A stretch of DNA of 64,000 nt, from contig CP066701.1 of assembly GCA_016756695.1 (NCBI GenBank), positions 62,001 through 126,000 on the forward strand, in the 5' to 3' direction. Each line of letters starts with the position of its first letter. Positions within the stretch are counted from its first letter, which is position 1. Below the pieces are notes generated by a model that was not told the DNA's origin, did no database searches, and saw nothing but the letters and a program-made list of their open reading frames with translations. Of the stretch, positions 9,563-18,258 are shown piece by piece. The position numbers and the translations under genes were made by a program. The DNA is from Heyndrickxia sporothermodurans. GTDB lineage: Bacteria; Bacillota; Bacilli; Bacillales; Bacillaceae_C.

Positions 9563-9602
9563 GCCCCGACAAGCAAATGTTTTTCTTTTCTTAAAATAGG
9601 AA

Positions 9603-9632
9603 AAGTCCAGTCTTAAAAAAGACCGGACTTCT
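9603..9632 (-). terminator. Terminator of the YjcZ-type gene
   Basis: An 11-12 bp stem with an A/T loop lies just after the stop codon and is followed by T-rich sequence on the minus strand. Confidence 0.75.
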
Positions 9633-9642
9633 TTATTTTAAC

Positions 9643-9777
9643 CTAATAAACATATGCTGCTCCTACAATGATAAGTAAGATGAACAATACTACGATTAAT
9701 GCAAATCCTCGGCCTGCACCCCAGCCGACACCGTAGCCATATCCACCTACTGGATAACCACAACCGCCATACCACAT
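9643..9777 (-). CDS. YjcZ-family sporulation peptide
   Basis: The 44-residue ORF begins [20 protein letters not shown] and ends in a single hydrophobic helix (about 26-44, rich in Ile, Leu and Val). A Gly/Tyr-rich head plus one transmembrane tail is the YjcZ/YtzE-type layout found in spore formers. The ATG is preceded by a textbook AAGGAGGTGAG. It is followed by its own terminator. Confidence 0.85.
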   Translation of the reverse strand: MWYGGCGYPVGGYGYGVGWGAGRGFALIVVLFILLIIVGAAYVY

Positions 9778-9805
9778 AAGCTTCTCACCTCCTTTTCAAG
9801 TGAAT

Positions 9806-10450
9806 TTATCCATCTTGTTCTCCTCTAATAGAGTCATAGCCAATTTCATGTAGCCGATTTGCAATTTCAATATGTCCTAAATGGTTTGGATATAAATTGT
9901 CACTAGTACACCAATTGTCCAATTTATCTTGTAAATGTTGCTGGAGATTTATCGTTTTTAAACATCGTCGATTTGCCCTACATTCAATATAGCGATTTAT
10001 ACGCTGTACCCATTTATCTGCTAAAGGATCATTAGGATACGGATTGTGCAAACCGAGAATAATAAGCATGTAGTTATCTTCTTGTTCCTCTTTCAAATCG
10101 CGTATCCCACGAATGATGTCATCAATTGTACTTCTACATTTTCTTGACTCATGAATAAACTCTTCTTCATTGCCCGTTTCATCATATTTTTTCTTTGCTG
10201 TTTGTAAATCTTGGTGTCCGGCAGATAAAACAATCATGTCACTTTGTTTAATGCTTCTCATTATATTTGGATCATTCAATGATTGGAGAATATCATTAGC
10301 ATGATTATTTGCCGCTGCTACGTTTGTAACAAACACCCTTTCTCTTAAACTCCGTTCTGCAAGACGTGCATGTCGATGTACAAAACTTGGGGATAAAAAT
10401 GGTGCACCATGCCCTGCACATAGTCCGTCACCGATCGCGAGATATCTCAT
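9806..10450 (-). CDS. SGNH/GDSL hydrolase-like protein lacking catalytic residues
   Basis: The 214-residue fold signature is clear: block I at the N-terminus (IGDGLCAGHG), block III SAGHQDL around 76-82, and block V SDNLYPNHLGH near 182-192. The usual nucleophile Ser of GDS is Gly (codon GGA), and the His of the DxxH motif is Tyr (TAT). The Asn of block III also appears to be Gln. Bacillus relatives include LipC-type spore lipases. As read, this copy should not work as a serine esterase and could be a binding protein or a decaying gene. Start: ATG after GGGAGGGGTGAC. Confidence 0.8.
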   Translation of the reverse strand: MRYLAIGDGLCAGHGAPFLSPSFVHRHARLAERSLRERVFVTNVAAANNHANDILQSLNDPNIMRSIKQSDMIVLSAGHQDLQTAKKKYDETGNEEEFIHESRKCRSTIDDIIRGIRDLKEEQEDNYMLIILGLHNPYPNDPLADKWVQRINRYIECRANRRCLKTINLQQHLQDKLDNWCTSDNLYPNHLGHIEIANRLHEIGYDSIRGEQDG

Positions 10451-10568
10451 GTCACCCCTCCCTACCCATCATTTATATTTATTCAGCTCTTTATATGTGG
10501 TAACTGTCCATATTAAAAATGGGCTTTCGTCTATAAACGAGAAAACAATTTAGAAAATTACGAAATAA

Positions 10569-10597
10569 AATAGTGTATCATAAAATGATACACTATT
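10569..10597 (-). terminator. Terminator of the murein-peptide operon
   Basis: A perfect 12-bp stem with a 5-base loop lies just after the last gene and is followed by TTTTATTT on the minus strand. Confidence 0.85.
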
Positions 10598-10606
10598 CCT
10601 GTATTG

Positions 10607-11401
10607 TTATTGAATTAAATAGTCATATACAGCCTTGCCGGTCCGAGCAATAATTTGTTTTCCCTCATACTGATTTTCTAATTGATCGATTAATACTGCC
10701 ATAAATACTTGATCGTCATTATGCCTAATAATTGCAACATCATGTTCAACACCGGGAATTTCCCCTGTTTTATTAGCAACAAATACATGATCCGAATCCA
10801 TCATTGCAGGTAATTTATCTTGAAATTGCTGTCCAGAAAGGATATTCAATATTTCATACGTACTCTTTGAAGTAAGGAATTGATTTTCCACGATTTCTTT
10901 TAGGAATATTACCATATCGGATGCAGAAGTAACATTATCTAGCCCCATATCCCTGGCCACATAATCCATTAATCTTCTTTCTAGTCTTGTATGATTGCAT
11001 CCTATTTGTTTATTAAAATAATTAATCGTTTCCTGACCGACTAGATCAATCATCATATTTGTTGCCGTATTATCCGAAACGATAATCATTAATGTCAAAA
11101 GGTCTTTAACGGATAAAAGAGTTCCTTCTGTTAAATATTGAATAACACCTGATCCTCCCACTTTATGCTCAGGTTTCACCTCTATTTTCTCTTCTAAATC
11201 AATTTTCCCTAACTCCGCTTGCTGAAATGCAGCCATAATAATCGGAATTTTTATTAAGCTAGCAGAAGACATTTCGCGTTTACTATTTTTACTAATTATC
11301 GTCTCTTCGTTTATTTCTACGACTATGCTTACAATGCCTAACGTTTGTTCGATAATCCCATCGATTTGTTTTCTTAAGCTTGCTACACTTCTCATTATCA
11401 T
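10607..11401 (-). CDS. Class A beta-lactamase-like serine hydrolase
   Basis: The protein has 264 residues and the motifs of the PBP/beta-lactamase superfamily: SLIK (Ser48-Lys51), SDN (109-111) and KTG (211-213). It has no signal peptide, so it looks cytosolic, unlike a resistance enzyme. The Glu166 equivalent may be E141, but the usual omega-loop Asn is not visible. The gene starts inside the end of the preceding ATPase gene (ATGA overlap), so it is translationally coupled to peptide uptake. I infer a peptidase, amidase or esterase acting on muropeptides rather than drug resistance. Confidence 0.8.
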   Translation of the reverse strand: MIMRSVASLRKQIDGIIEQTLGIVSIVVEINEETIISKNSKREMSSASLIKIPIIMAAFQQAELGKIDLEEKIEVKPEHKVGGSGVIQYLTEGTLLSVKDLLTLMIIVSDNTATNMMIDLVGQETINYFNKQIGCNHTRLERRLMDYVARDMGLDNVTSASDMVIFLKEIVENQFLTSKSTYEILNILSGQQFQDKLPAMMDSDHVFVANKTGEIPGVEHDVAIIRHNDDQVFMAVLIDQLENQYEGKQIIARTGKAVYDYLIQ

Positions 11402-12405
11402 GATCCCTTCGTAAGTAGTGCTTCTTTATTCATTCCAGGGTGATTATTGTATAAGTGACAAGCGACAAAATGTTCTTCTTCTATTTCTCTCCACTCCGGA
11501 ATTTTCGATTGGCATATATCACTTGCTGCGGGACATCTCGTTCTAAATACACACCCACTCGGAGGATTTATTGGACTTGGTATTTCTCCTTTTAAAATAA
11601 TTCTTTCACGCTTATCTTCAATTTCCGGGTCGGGTATTGGGATGGCTGAAAGTAATGCCTGCGTATATGGATGAAGTGGATTTTTATATAAATTACTGCT
11701 ACTTGTTAATTCAACTAAATGTCCAAGATACATGACACCTATGCGATCACTAATATGCTTGACCATTGATAAATCATGGGCAATGAATAGGAAAGTAAGC
11801 TTTTTCTCTTTCTGAAGCTTTTTTAATAGATTTACAACTTGAGCTTGAACGGAAACATCTAAAGCGGAAATCGGTTCATCGGCAATAATAAACTCCGGAT
11901 CTAGCGCTAAAGATCTTGCAATACCTATGCGTTGGCGTTGCCCCCCACTAAATTCATGAGGGTAGCGATTTGCATGCTCACGATTTAAACCGACATCCTC
12001 TAAAAGTTCATAAACCCTTTGACGTCGTTCTTCTTTATTTTTAAATAACCCATGCACTTCCATTGGCTCGGAAATAATCTCTTGGACTGTTGAGCGTGGG
12101 TTTAACGATGCATATGGATCTTGAAAAATCATTTGTATTTTTCGATTGAAGGCAAACTGTTCACTTTTATTTAATAGGTGAATATTTTTCCCTTTATATA
12201 AAACTTCACCTTCAGTTGGTTGATATAGCCTCATTATTAATCTACCAGTTGTTGACTTTCCGCAGCCGGATTCTCCAACTAGTCCGAAGGTTTCGCCTTC
12301 ATTTATATGAAAACTAACATTATCAACTGCTTTTAACCGTGCTCCTTTTCCTACTTCAAAATGCTTCTTTACATGATTAATTTCTAAAACTTTGTTTCTC
12401 TCCAT
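11398..12405 (-). CDS. Oligopeptide ABC transporter ATPase (OppF/YkfD-like)
   Basis: This 335-residue ATPase has Walker A GESGCGKSTTG, signature FSGGQRQRIGIARSLAL, Walker B FIIADEP, and the C-terminal oligo_HPY extension with a Cys-rich GCVFRTRCP segment. It is the second ATPase of the system; the partner is the OppD-like gene at 15173-16186. The placement directly after a YkfC-like endopeptidase matches the ykfC-ykfD pair of Bacillus subtilis. Start: ATG 12405, with GGGGGTA upstream. Confidence 0.92.
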   Translation of the reverse strand: MERNKVLEINHVKKHFEVGKGARLKAVDNVSFHINEGETFGLVGESGCGKSTTGRLIMRLYQPTEGEVLYKGKNIHLLNKSEQFAFNRKIQMIFQDPYASLNPRSTVQEIISEPMEVHGLFKNKEERRQRVYELLEDVGLNREHANRYPHEFSGGQRQRIGIARSLALDPEFIIADEPISALDVSVQAQVVNLLKKLQKEKKLTFLFIAHDLSMVKHISDRIGVMYLGHLVELTSSSNLYKNPLHPYTQALLSAIPIPDPEIEDKRERIILKGEIPSPINPPSGCVFRTRCPAASDICQSKIPEWREIEEEHFVACHLYNNHPGMNKEALLTKGS

Positions 12406-12420
12406 ATGTATACCCCCAAA

Positions 12421-13323
12421 CTAGATCCAATAGCGACGTGCTGCACAAAGTTCTTTCTCGTATGTTCCGGCTATTTCTTCTATTACGATTGATTTTCCCG
12501 TATTCGGTGAATGAATCATTTCCCCTTCTCCGTAATAAATAGCGACGTGATGAATATGTCCTTTTCCTTCTTCATAAGCGAAAAATAATAAATCTCCCGG
12601 TTGAATTTGTTGAAGATCTACATCTATGCCTCCATCTGCTTGCTCATGTGCATCTCTTGCAATTATATAGCCGGCAGCGTTACACATTGTATAGCTGAAT
12701 CCGGAACAATCAAAACCAAATCCACTCATCCCTCCCCAAAGATACGGGAGTCCGATAAATTTTTCCGCTTCACGAATAATGAATTCCCCATTCTGTCTAG
12801 GAGCCTCATTTATTTTAAAAATATGAATATCTTCGTTTTTCAAATAAGCATAGCCTGAGGGAACTTTAACTTTACTATATTCCTCTAGTGTTTCCACTAT
12901 TGGTAATTTCGTTTGATAACTGACTTCCATCCACTTGTTACCAGGTTTTTCGTAAAGGGTGGCAGTAGGTTGGCAAACAACGGCTACTTGATCGTAATTA
13001 TTTTCTTCCTCTTCTTTTTTTCTTAATTGGTTCAACGGAATCCATCCGGGGTAGCCGCGATCATCCTTCTTACTTGATTGACTTGGAATAACACAGAATG
13101 CCCAATCACCGTCAATCTCTATTACTTGAGCTTCTTCACCTAGTAGAACTTGAGATTGCACAAGGTTGTCATTGCATAGATCTAGCTTTGTTTCATAAGT
13201 TAATGAATTTAGCCATTTTGGGATATCTACTGGATTTGTAATGGCATCCACATCTATTTTTCTCGCTGAATCTTTCGATGTCCATAATGTTGCAACTGCT
13301 ACATTTATTTGATATAGTTCCAT
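12421..13323 (-). CDS. NlpC/P60 gamma-D-glutamyl-L-diamino acid endopeptidase (YkfC-like)
   Basis: The protein has 300 residues and no signal peptide. It has two SH3b-like regions (about 1-100 and 110-170) followed by an NlpC/P60 domain. The catalytic residues are C206 in FDCSGFSY, H259 in HHVAIYYG and probably H271. In the YkfC family this enzyme cuts L-Ala-gamma-D-Glu from the diamino acid in murein tripeptides taken into the cell. It lies between the binding protein and the second ATPase of a peptide importer. Start: ATG after CGGAGGGG. Confidence 0.9.
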   Translation of the reverse strand: MELYQINVAVATLWTSKDSARKIDVDAITNPVDIPKWLNSLTYETKLDLCNDNLVQSQVLLGEEAQVIEIDGDWAFCVIPSQSSKKDDRGYPGWIPLNQLRKKEEEENNYDQVAVVCQPTATLYEKPGNKWMEVSYQTKLPIVETLEEYSKVKVPSGYAYLKNEDIHIFKINEAPRQNGEFIIREAEKFIGLPYLWGGMSGFGFDCSGFSYTMCNAAGYIIARDAHEQADGGIDVDLQQIQPGDLLFFAYEEGKGHIHHVAIYYGEGEMIHSPNTGKSIVIEEIAGTYEKELCAARRYWI

Positions 13324-13350
13324 ATTCCCCTCCGTAGGTTTGCTTAATTT

Positions 13351-13389
13351 GAGGAAAAAACCTTATCAACTGATACGCATGATAAGGTT
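13351..13389 (-). terminator. Intra-operon terminator or attenuator after the binding protein gene
   Basis: Stem 13359-13368 with 13380-13389 (10 bp) is followed on the minus strand by six T. It lies between the binding protein gene and the ykfC-like gene and may keep binding protein expression above that of the downstream enzymes. Confidence 0.65.
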
Positions 13390-13468
13390 TCTTCCAAGTT
13401 TCAATAATCTACCACTCCATTTATTCAATGGTTGTTTTCGTAAAATTGTGTTTCGCGAGCTGAACATT

Positions 13469-13499
13469 GACCGTTCCTTTCCGCTACAGGCACTTGCTT
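13469..13499 (-). repeat. Truncated copy of the ~142-bp interspersed repeat
   Basis: About 30 bases match the end of the repeat at 33080-33110. The match stops exactly at the binding protein gene's stop codon (13500-13502). Confidence 0.65.
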
Positions 13500-15140
13500 C
13501 TACTCAATATATGCCCATTTTAATTCTAAGTAGCCAACTGGGTGACGAACAATGCCTTTTACATTGTCTTTTTGTAATGTCACTTGGTTGTAGAAATGAA
13601 TTGGGATAATTGGCATTTCATCAAATAGGATTTTTTCCGCTTCATGCATCATTTCGAAGCGTTTCGTTTCGTCTGCTTCGTTCTTTGCATCTTTAATTAG
13701 TTGATCAAATTTTTTATTGCTCCAAGCTGTTCGATTCATCGTATGTCCGGTTTGGAAGTTTTCTAAGAAGTTAATTGGATCAGCATAATCAGCTAGGAAT
13801 GAACTTCTTGATAACTGGAATTTAAATTTCTTCTGTTCTTCTTGGAACACATTCCATTCCATATTTGCTAGTTTAATATCTACGCCTAAATTTTCTTTAA
13901 TCATCGCTTGTATTGTTTCAGCGATCTTTTGGTGGTCAGGACTTGTGCTATAAGTGAGCGTAATTGCCGGAAGTTTCTTATAGCCTTCCTCCTTCATTCC
14001 TTTTTCTAATAGTGCTTTTGCTTCTTTTGCGTCAAATTTAATTAAATCGCCACCCGCTTCACGGAAGTCTTTTCCATCTGGTTGGTTAAACCCATTTGAA
14101 ACGAAACCATGTGCAGGTTTTTCTTTATTTTTTGTGACGAAATCAACGATTTGTTGCTGATCGATTGCCATTGCAAACGCTTTTCGAATATTAACATTTT
14201 GGAACGGCTCTAGTTTTAAATTGAAACGATAAAAATATGTTCCCGCTTGATCTTCAATTTGTTCCTTACCTTCTTTAAAGATTTGTTCACTTGCTTCAGC
14301 TGGAATAGCAGAAGTATCTAATTCGTCATTTTGATACATTTGATATTCTGTCGTTGGATCATTAACCATTGCCCATGTTACTTTGTCTAATTTAACATTT
14401 GCTGCATCCCAATAGTTTTCGTTTTTGGCCATTTCCATATTGCTGTCATGTTCCCACTTCGTTAATTTAAATGGACCATTCGCAACAAAGGTATTGCTTT
14501 CCGCAAACCATTTTGGATTGGCTTCAGCGACCTTTTGATTAATTGGGAAAAATGCCGGATTAGCAATGACACTTAAGAAATATGCTTGAGGACTAGTCAA
14601 CACAACTTCAAATGTTTTTTCATCCACTGCTTTTACTTTGACATCGTCCTTTGAACCTTTGCCGGTATTAAAAGCTTCTCCACCTTCAATAAAATATCCT
14701 AAAAATGCTGCTGGTGAACCTGTTTTAGGGTCAAGAAGGCGTTTCCATGCATATTCGAAATCTCCTGCTGTAACTGGATCCCCGTTCGACCATTTTGCAT
14801 TTTCACGAATATGGAATGTATACGTTTTTCCATCCTTACTAACATCCCATTTCTCCGCTGTCGCTGCTTCTGGATTATGATCCTGACCTAATCTTGTTAA
14901 CCCTTCCATTAAGTTGTTTAAAGAACTCCATGAATACGAATCAAATCCCATTGGTGGATCAAATGAGGTAGGTTCTGCCCCATTGTTTAGTCGTAAAACT
15001 TGCTCCACTTTTTTATCTTTATTATTGTTCTTGGTTGTGTCTTTCTTCTCCTCTTTCCCTGCTTCTTTTGAAGTAGTACATGCTGCTAAAGAAAAAACGA
15101 GGAAAAGCGTCATTAATGTACCGATAAACTTCTTCATCAT
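13500..15140 (-). CDS. Peptide ABC transporter substrate-binding lipoprotein (OppA/DppE-like)
   Basis: This 546-residue SBP_bac_5 family lipoprotein has a signal peptide with lipobox LAAC (Cys about 21), then a Lys/Glu-rich linker and the family core starting VLRLNNGAEPTSFDPP. The family captures peptides outside the membrane and hands them to the OppBC channel. Together with the following YkfC-like enzyme, murein tripeptide is the most likely ligand. Two adjacent ATG codons follow AAGGGGGA; the second (15137) has better spacing. The last codon abuts a truncated repeat. Confidence 0.92.
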   Translation of the reverse strand: MMKKFIGTLMTLFLVFSLAACTTSKEAGKEEKKDTTKNNNKDKKVEQVLRLNNGAEPTSFDPPMGFDSYSWSSLNNLMEGLTRLGQDHNPEAATAEKWDVSKDGKTYTFHIRENAKWSNGDPVTAGDFEYAWKRLLDPKTGSPAAFLGYFIEGGEAFNTGKGSKDDVKVKAVDEKTFEVVLTSPQAYFLSVIANPAFFPINQKVAEANPKWFAESNTFVANGPFKLTKWEHDSNMEMAKNENYWDAANVKLDKVTWAMVNDPTTEYQMYQNDELDTSAIPAEASEQIFKEGKEQIEDQAGTYFYRFNLKLEPFQNVNIRKAFAMAIDQQQIVDFVTKNKEKPAHGFVSNGFNQPDGKDFREAGGDLIKFDAKEAKALLEKGMKEEGYKKLPAITLTYSTSPDHQKIAETIQAMIKENLGVDIKLANMEWNVFQEEQKKFKFQLSRSSFLADYADPINFLENFQTGHTMNRTAWSNKKFDQLIKDAKNEADETKRFEMMHEAEKILFDEMPIIPIHFYNQVTLQKDNVKGIVRHPVGYLELKWAYIE

Positions 15141-15172
15141 ACTCCCCCTTAAATTCTTTATTATTATTTCAT

Positions 15173-16186
15173 CTACGAGCTCTGGCCCATAGTCGAAATC
15201 AAATGGTGTCTTGCTCTTTCATCTTGGAGCCAGCAGCTAACATGATGATTAGCTGAAAAACTGTACGTATTAGGATAAACTTTTTCACATACTTCCATAG
15301 CAAACGTGCATCTGGCGGTGAATGGACAACCGATTGGCGGTGCAAACAGATCAGGAGGTGATCCCGGTATTGGGACTAATTCCTCGTCTTCTATATCAAG
15401 TCTCGGAACAGAACTTAATAGTCCTTTTGTATATGGATGCTTAGGTTTGTAAAAAATTTCTTTTCTCGTTCCTGTTTCAACAATTTTTCCGGCATACATA
15501 ACAGCAATTCTATCGGCAACTTGAGCAACAACACCTAAATCATGAGTAATCAATATGATCGATACACCCGTTTTCTCTTGAATCTCTTTAAATAACTCAA
15601 ATATTTGAGCTTGGATTGTTACATCCAAGGCGGTTGTAGGTTCATCGGCAATGATAATTTCCGGTTCGCAGATTAAAGCCATAGCAATAACTATACGTTG
15701 CCGCATCCCGCCGCTGAATTGATGCGGGTATTGCTTTAGCCTTTCTTTCGGGTTTGAAATACCGACTAAATGAAGGATAGAAAGAACTTTTTTAGTCGCT
15801 TCTGTTTTTGATATATCCTGATGCTGTCGAATCGACTCAATTAACTGATCGCCAATCGTTAAAGTGGGATTCAATGCTGTCATTGGGTCTTGAAAGATCA
15901 TTGAAATTTCTGCTCCGCGAATCGATCGTAAGCTTTTTTCACTCATCTTAGTTAAATCCTTATTTTTATAAATGATCGATCCATCAGTTATTTTTCCTGA
16001 CGATTTAGGAATTAACCCGATAATGCTTTGTGATGTTACACTTTTTCCGCATCCGGACTCACCAACGATCGCCAATATTTCTCCTTTTTTCAATTCTAAG
16101 TGAACACCTCTTACAGCTTGAACGGTTCCTCCATAGGTTGAAAATGATACGTGCAAATTCTGAATTTCCAGGACGTTTTCCATCAT
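15173..16186 (-). CDS. Oligopeptide ABC transporter ATPase (OppD-like)
   Basis: This 337-residue ATPase has Walker A GESGCGKSVTSQ, signature FSGGMRQRIVIAMALICEP, Walker B IIIADEPTTALD, and an oligo_HPY C-terminus with PIGCPFTARCTFAMEVC. It energises uptake with the OppF-like ATPase. It starts 1 base after the permease stop, so it is co-transcribed with the two permease genes. Confidence 0.92.
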   Translation of the reverse strand: MMENVLEIQNLHVSFSTYGGTVQAVRGVHLELKKGEILAIVGESGCGKSVTSQSIIGLIPKSSGKITDGSIIYKNKDLTKMSEKSLRSIRGAEISMIFQDPMTALNPTLTIGDQLIESIRQHQDISKTEATKKVLSILHLVGISNPKERLKQYPHQFSGGMRQRIVIAMALICEPEIIIADEPTTALDVTIQAQIFELFKEIQEKTGVSIILITHDLGVVAQVADRIAVMYAGKIVETGTRKEIFYKPKHPYTKGLLSSVPRLDIEDEELVPIPGSPPDLFAPPIGCPFTARCTFAMEVCEKVYPNTYSFSANHHVSCWLQDERARHHLISTMGQSS

Positions 16187-16187
16187 T

Positions 16188-17141
16188 CTACCTCCTTAGC
16201 TTCGGATCTAGCGCATCCTGTAAGCCATCACCTAGAACGTTAAAAGCAAACATTGTTAATGAAATGAAGAATGCTGGAAAAAATAATGTCCACCAATGAC
16301 CAGATAAAATGGCCGGTAAGCCATCATTTGCCATCACTCCCCAACTGGCAAAAGGTGCTTGTATCCCAAGGCCAATAAAGCTTAAAAAAGCTTCTGCGAA
16401 AATGGCGCTTGGAACGGTTAATGTCATTTGAACGATAATCGTTCCCATCGTGTTAGGCAATAAATTTTTGCGGATAATTCGTGCTGTTTTCGTTCCAAAG
16501 GTTTTGGAAGCTAATACATACTCATAATTTTTGATTTGCAACACTTGTCCGCGAACAATCCTTGCCATACCGACCCATCCAGTAACTGATAAAGCGACAA
16601 TGATCGTTTTCAATCCCGGACCCATAACTACCATTAGCAAAATGACGACTAACAAATATGGCAGTCCATATAATACTTCAACAACTCGCATCATATAATG
16701 ATCGACTTTTCCACCTTTATATCCGGCTATTCCTCCATAAATGACCCCAATGATGAAATCGATCAGGGCTGCCATTACCCCTACAAACAAGGAAATTCTC
16801 GCTCCATACCAAGTCCTTGTAAAAACATCTCTCCCCAAATTATCCGTCCCGAACCAATGTGTGGATGAAGGAGCGAGATTTTGGTCTTTGAGTGTGACCT
16901 TTGTTACATTTTGTGGAGAAAACATCGGACCAATAATCGCCATGATGATTAAAAGAATAAATATGATTAGCCCAAACATCGCTAATTTATTTTTCAATAA
17001 TCTTCTCCATACATCTTGCCAATATGAAATACTAGGGCGGACAACAGCTTCGGCTTCGCCATTTTTCTTATTTATTGGAACGAACCATTCGGTTGGAATA
17101 TTGGGACTAATTTGCTGATCCTCTTGTTTTAAAGCGCCCAC
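16188..17141 (-). CDS. Peptide ABC transporter permease (OppC/DppC-like)
   Basis: The 317-residue inner-membrane protein has an N-terminal OppC_N region and BPD_transp_1 helices. The EAA-loop segment EAFLSFIGLGIQAPFASWG is typical of OppC. It forms the channel with the adjacent OppB-like protein; the genes are 6 bases apart. Confidence 0.92.
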   Translation of the reverse strand: MGALKQEDQQISPNIPTEWFVPINKKNGEAEAVVRPSISYWQDVWRRLLKNKLAMFGLIIFILLIIMAIIGPMFSPQNVTKVTLKDQNLAPSSTHWFGTDNLGRDVFTRTWYGARISLFVGVMAALIDFIIGVIYGGIAGYKGGKVDHYMMRVVEVLYGLPYLLVVILLMVVMGPGLKTIIVALSVTGWVGMARIVRGQVLQIKNYEYVLASKTFGTKTARIIRKNLLPNTMGTIIVQMTLTVPSAIFAEAFLSFIGLGIQAPFASWGVMANDGLPAILSGHWWTLFFPAFFISLTMFAFNVLGDGLQDALDPKLRR

Positions 17142-17147
17142 TCAAGT

Positions 17148-18086
17148 TCACTCCTTTTTATGTAACTTTATCCGTGGATCTAACATGCCATATGCTAAAT
17201 CTACGACAAATAACATTAATATTAAAAAAACACTGTAAAATACCGTTGTTCCCATAATTACCGGATAATCGCGGGTATTGATACTTTCTACAAAATATTT
17301 TCCCATTCCAGGGATGGCGAAAATTTTTTCGATAACAAAACTTCCAGTAAGGATTCCTGCTGTTAATGTTCCAAGTATTGTAATTACAGGCATAAGTGCA
17401 TTACGAAGTGCATGTTTTATTATTATTTTTACTGGAGATAGACCTTTTGCCCTTGCCATTTTAATATAATCTTGCGTTAATACTTCGAGCATACTTGATC
17501 GGGTTAAGCGTGCTATGATCGCCATTGGACCCGTCGCAAGAGCTGCAGTCGGTAGTATCATATGCTTCGTACTTGCCCAAGTCGCAGCGGGTAATAGATG
17601 CCAGTTGACAGCAAATTGTTGGATTAAAAGGGTAGCCATTACAAAGTTTGGAATCGATATACCTAATACTGCAATGGTCATTGCTAAGTAATCAATTACT
17701 CCATTATGTTTTAATGCAGCTAAAACACCTAATGTAATCCCTGATATAACAGCAATGATTAACGCTGTTATTCCTAATTCAAAGGAAACGGGAAATCCTC
17801 GCCCTAACATATCGTTGACGGTTTGGGACGGTTTCTTAATGGATGGTCCAAAGTCAAATTGTGCGATTGATTTGAGATAAATGAAATACTGTTCATAAAG
17901 TGGTTTGTCCAAATGATAATGTGCTTCTAAGTTTTTTCGAACATGTTCATTTGTGTTTCGTTCTTCATTAAAAGGGGAACCAGGAATTGAATGCATTAAA
18001 AAAAAGGTTAATGTTGTAATTACCCAAATTGTAATGAGCATGGCTACGAATCTTTTAACTATGTATCTTCCCATTACGTGATGCAC
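17148..18086 (-). CDS. Peptide ABC transporter permease (OppB/DppB-like)
   Basis: The 312-residue permease has an N-terminal helix (GRYIVKRFVAMLITIWVITT) and the family loop RLTRSSMLEVLTQDYIKMAR. It is the first gene of the transporter operon; a ~170-bp AT-rich gap upstream would hold the promoter. Start: ATG 18086, with GGGAGGTGCAT upstream. Confidence 0.92.
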   Translation of the reverse strand: MHHVMGRYIVKRFVAMLITIWVITTLTFFLMHSIPGSPFNEERNTNEHVRKNLEAHYHLDKPLYEQYFIYLKSIAQFDFGPSIKKPSQTVNDMLGRGFPVSFELGITALIIAVISGITLGVLAALKHNGVIDYLAMTIAVLGISIPNFVMATLLIQQFAVNWHLLPAATWASTKHMILPTAALATGPMAIIARLTRSSMLEVLTQDYIKMARAKGLSPVKIIIKHALRNALMPVITILGTLTAGILTGSFVIEKIFAIPGMGKYFVESINTRDYPVIMGTTVFYSVFLILMLFVVDLAYGMLDPRIKLHKKE

Positions 18087-18213
18087 CTCCCTCTATGTAT
18101 TCGGTTACATTTTATGTTAACCAAACAATTGATATATTTAGATTATATTAATTTATCAAAATTTTCAATACGGTTTCAAAATAAGTTTTTAGTATTACTT
18201 TTATAAATATAAG

Positions 18214-18242
18214 AAAGGCACTCAGATAAACTGAAAGCCTTT
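18214..18242 (-). terminator. Terminator of the dipeptidase unit
   Basis: An imperfect stem (AAAGGC with GCCTTT plus an inner CTGA/TCAG) lies 17 bases after the dipeptidase stop and is followed by T-rich sequence. It separates this unit from the opp-like operon. Confidence 0.55.
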
Positions 18243-18258
18243 GAGATGAATATTCAAC

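Noticed and set aside
10607-11401. Antibiotic resistance beta-lactamase
   Set aside because: No signal peptide, operon coupling to peptide import, and incomplete omega-loop residues argue for a housekeeping hydrolase.
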